Shown in pieces: positions 13,532-14,727 of a stretch of DNA of 14,727 bases. The stretch is from positions 1 to 14,727 of the forward strand of contig CAZIKB010000140.1 in assembly GCA_964539665.1 (NCBI GenBank), in the 5' to 3' direction. The notes beneath the pieces were generated by a model that saw only the letters and a program-made list of their open reading frames with translations, did no database searches and was not told the DNA's origin. Numbering within the stretch: position 1 is the first letter of the stretch; each line of letters begins with the position of its first letter. This DNA is from CAZIKB01 sp964539665. Lineage in GTDB: Bacteria > Zhuqueibacterota > Zhuqueibacteria > Oceanimicrobiales > Oceanimicrobiaceae. The position numbers and the translations under genes are program-made.

Positions 13532-14650
13532 TTACTTAATATGCACCAGTGCCTCCTCTAAATCATGAATCAAATCTTCACTGCTCTCAAGCCCAACAGA
13601 TATGCGCATATTCCCTGGGGAGATACCCATTCCCTTAAATTGTTCTTCAGGAAGCTCTTTTAAATAACTGATGGCAGGAGCATAAATCAGACTTTCGTGA
13701 CCGCCCCAGCTTACACCGATTTGAAATATTTTTAAGCTGTTAAAAAATTGCTTGATCTGTTGTACATCACCTGAATTTAACTCAAATCCCATTAAACCAC
13801 TAAATCCCTGCATTTGTTTTTTACCGAGTTCGTATTGAGGAAAACTCTCAAGCCCGGGATACCTGACCTTGCTGATTTTAGGATGCCCTTCTAAAAAGCG
13901 AGCTATTTTTATCGCGTTTTCCTGGTGCTTGAGCATACGGATAGGCAAGGTTCTTAAACTTCTCACGATTAGCCAGGTTTCAAAAGGAGCCATTTTACCG
14001 CCCAGGATTTCATATTCATTGACAGCTATTTCAGTAATGTCTTTTTCTTTCCCGATCACCACACCTGCTACCAGATCACTGTGTCCGGCCAGGTACTTGG
14101 AGCAGGAATGCACTTCCAGGTCGATTCCCATTGCAAGCGGTTTCTGAAATACAGGGGTTGCCCAAGTGTTGTCAATAACCGTATGTATGCCTTTTGTTTG
14201 GGCTAATTGAGCCACAGCCTGAATATCCTGCAAACTGAAAATAGCTGACGAAGGGCTTTCAAGGTAAATCAGTCTGGTATTTTCGCTAACAACCGCCTCG
14301 AACTCGGATATCTTTTCCCCGGCTACAAAACTTGTCTGGATGTTCATTTTCTTGTGCAAATATACATTTAGTAAATTGCTGGTCGGCCCGTAGATATTCT
14401 TTATGGTGATGACATGGTCGCCGGGTTCCAGGTAGTGTAGCACAGCGGCCGAGATCGCTGCCATTCCTGAGCCGAACAATTTGGCGCGTTCGCCATTTGC
14501 CAACTTAGCTATTTTCTCCTCAGCTATTTGGACCGAAGGATTGTTTCCCCTGGAATAGATATAATTGTTGCTGCGGTCGTCAAAGGCTTTATCGATATCC
14601 TCCCAACTTTCAAATGTGAAAAGCGAGTTCTGAAAGAGTGGCGGAACCAC
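13532..14650 (-). CDS. PLP-dependent cystathionine gamma-synthase/beta-lyase family enzyme, N-terminus incomplete
   Basis: This is a trans-sulfuration family (Cys/Met metabolism) enzyme, 372 residues from a GTG at 14650. Visible landmarks: YIYSRGNNP (cofactor-phosphate and substrate residues contributed across the dimer), FGSGMAAIS (60-68, phosphate loop), D160 in VIDNTWATP (pyridine nitrogen), the Schiff-base lysine K185 in HSCSKYLAGHSD, and the substrate carboxylate arginine in MRISVGLE near the end. Members make or cleave cystathionine, or release thiols from methionine or cysteine; the reaction cannot be chosen from sequence alone. The GTG has no properly spaced ribosome-binding site and begins in the middle of a conserved block. 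In-frame codons upstream encode KNGIDSNRGKYHGAV, which looks like the genuine start of this family, so the true gene probably begins beyond 14719. Confidence 0.92.
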   Translation of the reverse strand: MVPPLFQNSLFTFESWEDIDKAFDDRSNNYIYSRGNNPSVQIAEEKIAKLANGERAKLFGSGMAAISAAVLHYLEPGDHVITIKNIYGPTSNLLNVYLHKKMNIQTSFVAGEKISEFEAVVSENTRLIYLESPSSAIFSLQDIQAVAQLAQTKGIHTVIDNTWATPVFQKPLAMGIDLEVHSCSKYLAGHSDLVAGVVIGKEKDITEIAVNEYEILGGKMAPFETWLIVRSLRTLPIRMLKHQENAIKIARFLEGHPKISKVRYPGLESFPQYELGKKQMQGFSGLMGFELNSGDVQQIKQFFNSLKIFQIGVSWGGHESLIYAPAISYLKELPEEQFKGMGISPGNMRISVGLESSEDLIHDLEEALVHIK

Positions 14651-14719
14651 AGCTCCATGGTATTTCCCCCTGTTCGAGTCAATACCATTTTTAGTTGAAA
14701 AAGGTGGCTCCGCGTTTTT
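14651..14719 (-). pseudogene. In-frame N-terminal coding remnant of the PLP enzyme, blocked by a stop
   Basis: Reading on from the GTG at 14650, these 23 codons give a family-like N-terminus (PPFSTKNGIDSNRGKYHG before AVVPP). They contain no ATG, GTG or TTG and end at TAA (14720-14722). That stop overlaps a run of seven A (minus strand, 14715-14721). Adding or removing one A would open the frame to the window edge. Sequencing error, recent frameshift or a programmed slip are all possible; the window ends too soon to tell. Confidence 0.5.
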
Positions 14720-14727
14720 TTATGCCG

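Noticed and set aside
1..14727. CRISPR array, tRNA, rRNA, transposase, toxin-antitoxin or phage genes
   Set aside because: Both strands were read; no regularly spaced repeats, cloverleaf with CCA-type end, rRNA core sequence, or integrase/transposase motif was seen.

Overview
The window is a stretch of bacterial chromosome with moderate to low GC, mostly single-copy metabolic and 'accessory housekeeping' genes, and no rRNA, tRNA, CRISPR array, transposase or phage gene that I can see. The combination of a PadR regulator with a large Bacteroidota-style FtsX/MacB permease (C-terminal 'NPVDSIREE'), a membrane-anchored M19 dipeptidase, Tat- and Sec-exported enzymes and AT-rich spacers suggests a Gram-negative member of the FCB group (Calditrichota, KSB1 or Bacteroidota-like). 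That placement is inference from protein style only; no marker gene is present.

Layout. (1) 1-2405: a plus-strand M19 membrane dipeptidase whose probable membrane anchor lies upstream of the only usable ATG, facing a minus-strand Tat-exported flavin-reductase-like protein, then a non-coding spacer with the terminator of the next operon. (2) 2406-5359: a tight two-gene minus-strand operon, PadR regulator followed 5 bases later by an 874-residue ABC permease; no ATPase gene is present. (3) 5360-5958: a 600-base spacer holding an inverted-repeat element and a GC-richer, structured leader. (4) 5959-8287: an AdiC-like amino-acid antiporter and a guanidino-group-modifying hydrolase (DDAH/arginine-deiminase superfamily), a plausible transport-plus-hydrolysis module for arginine or methylarginines, visibly GC-richer than the flanks. 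(5) 8381-9226: a secreted creatininase-family protein with altered metal-ligand positions, convergent to the hydrolase. (6) 9512-12434: a minus-strand run, in transcription order DUF2284 cysteine-rich protein, class I methyltransferase, SEC-C zinc-motif protein and a DUF7309/DUF6930-type protein, with gaps of 14 to 48 bases, so probably one operon of unknown purpose. (7) 12639-13202: an unrecognised four-helix membrane protein. (8) 13203-13531: a spacer carrying a palindromic repeat with ATTCCCGC/GCGGGAAT ends. (9) 13532-end: a cystathionine gamma-synthase-family PLP enzyme whose expected N-terminus lies beyond its only canonical start codon and runs into an in-frame stop beside an A7 run.

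The most notable points are the antiporter plus guanidino-hydrolase pair behind a structured leader, the unexplained DUF2284-methyltransferase-SEC-C-DUF7309 operon, the creatininase with missing ligands, two families of palindromic extragenic repeats, and three genes without a convincing canonical start codon. None of these is proof of a new system; each is a testable lead.
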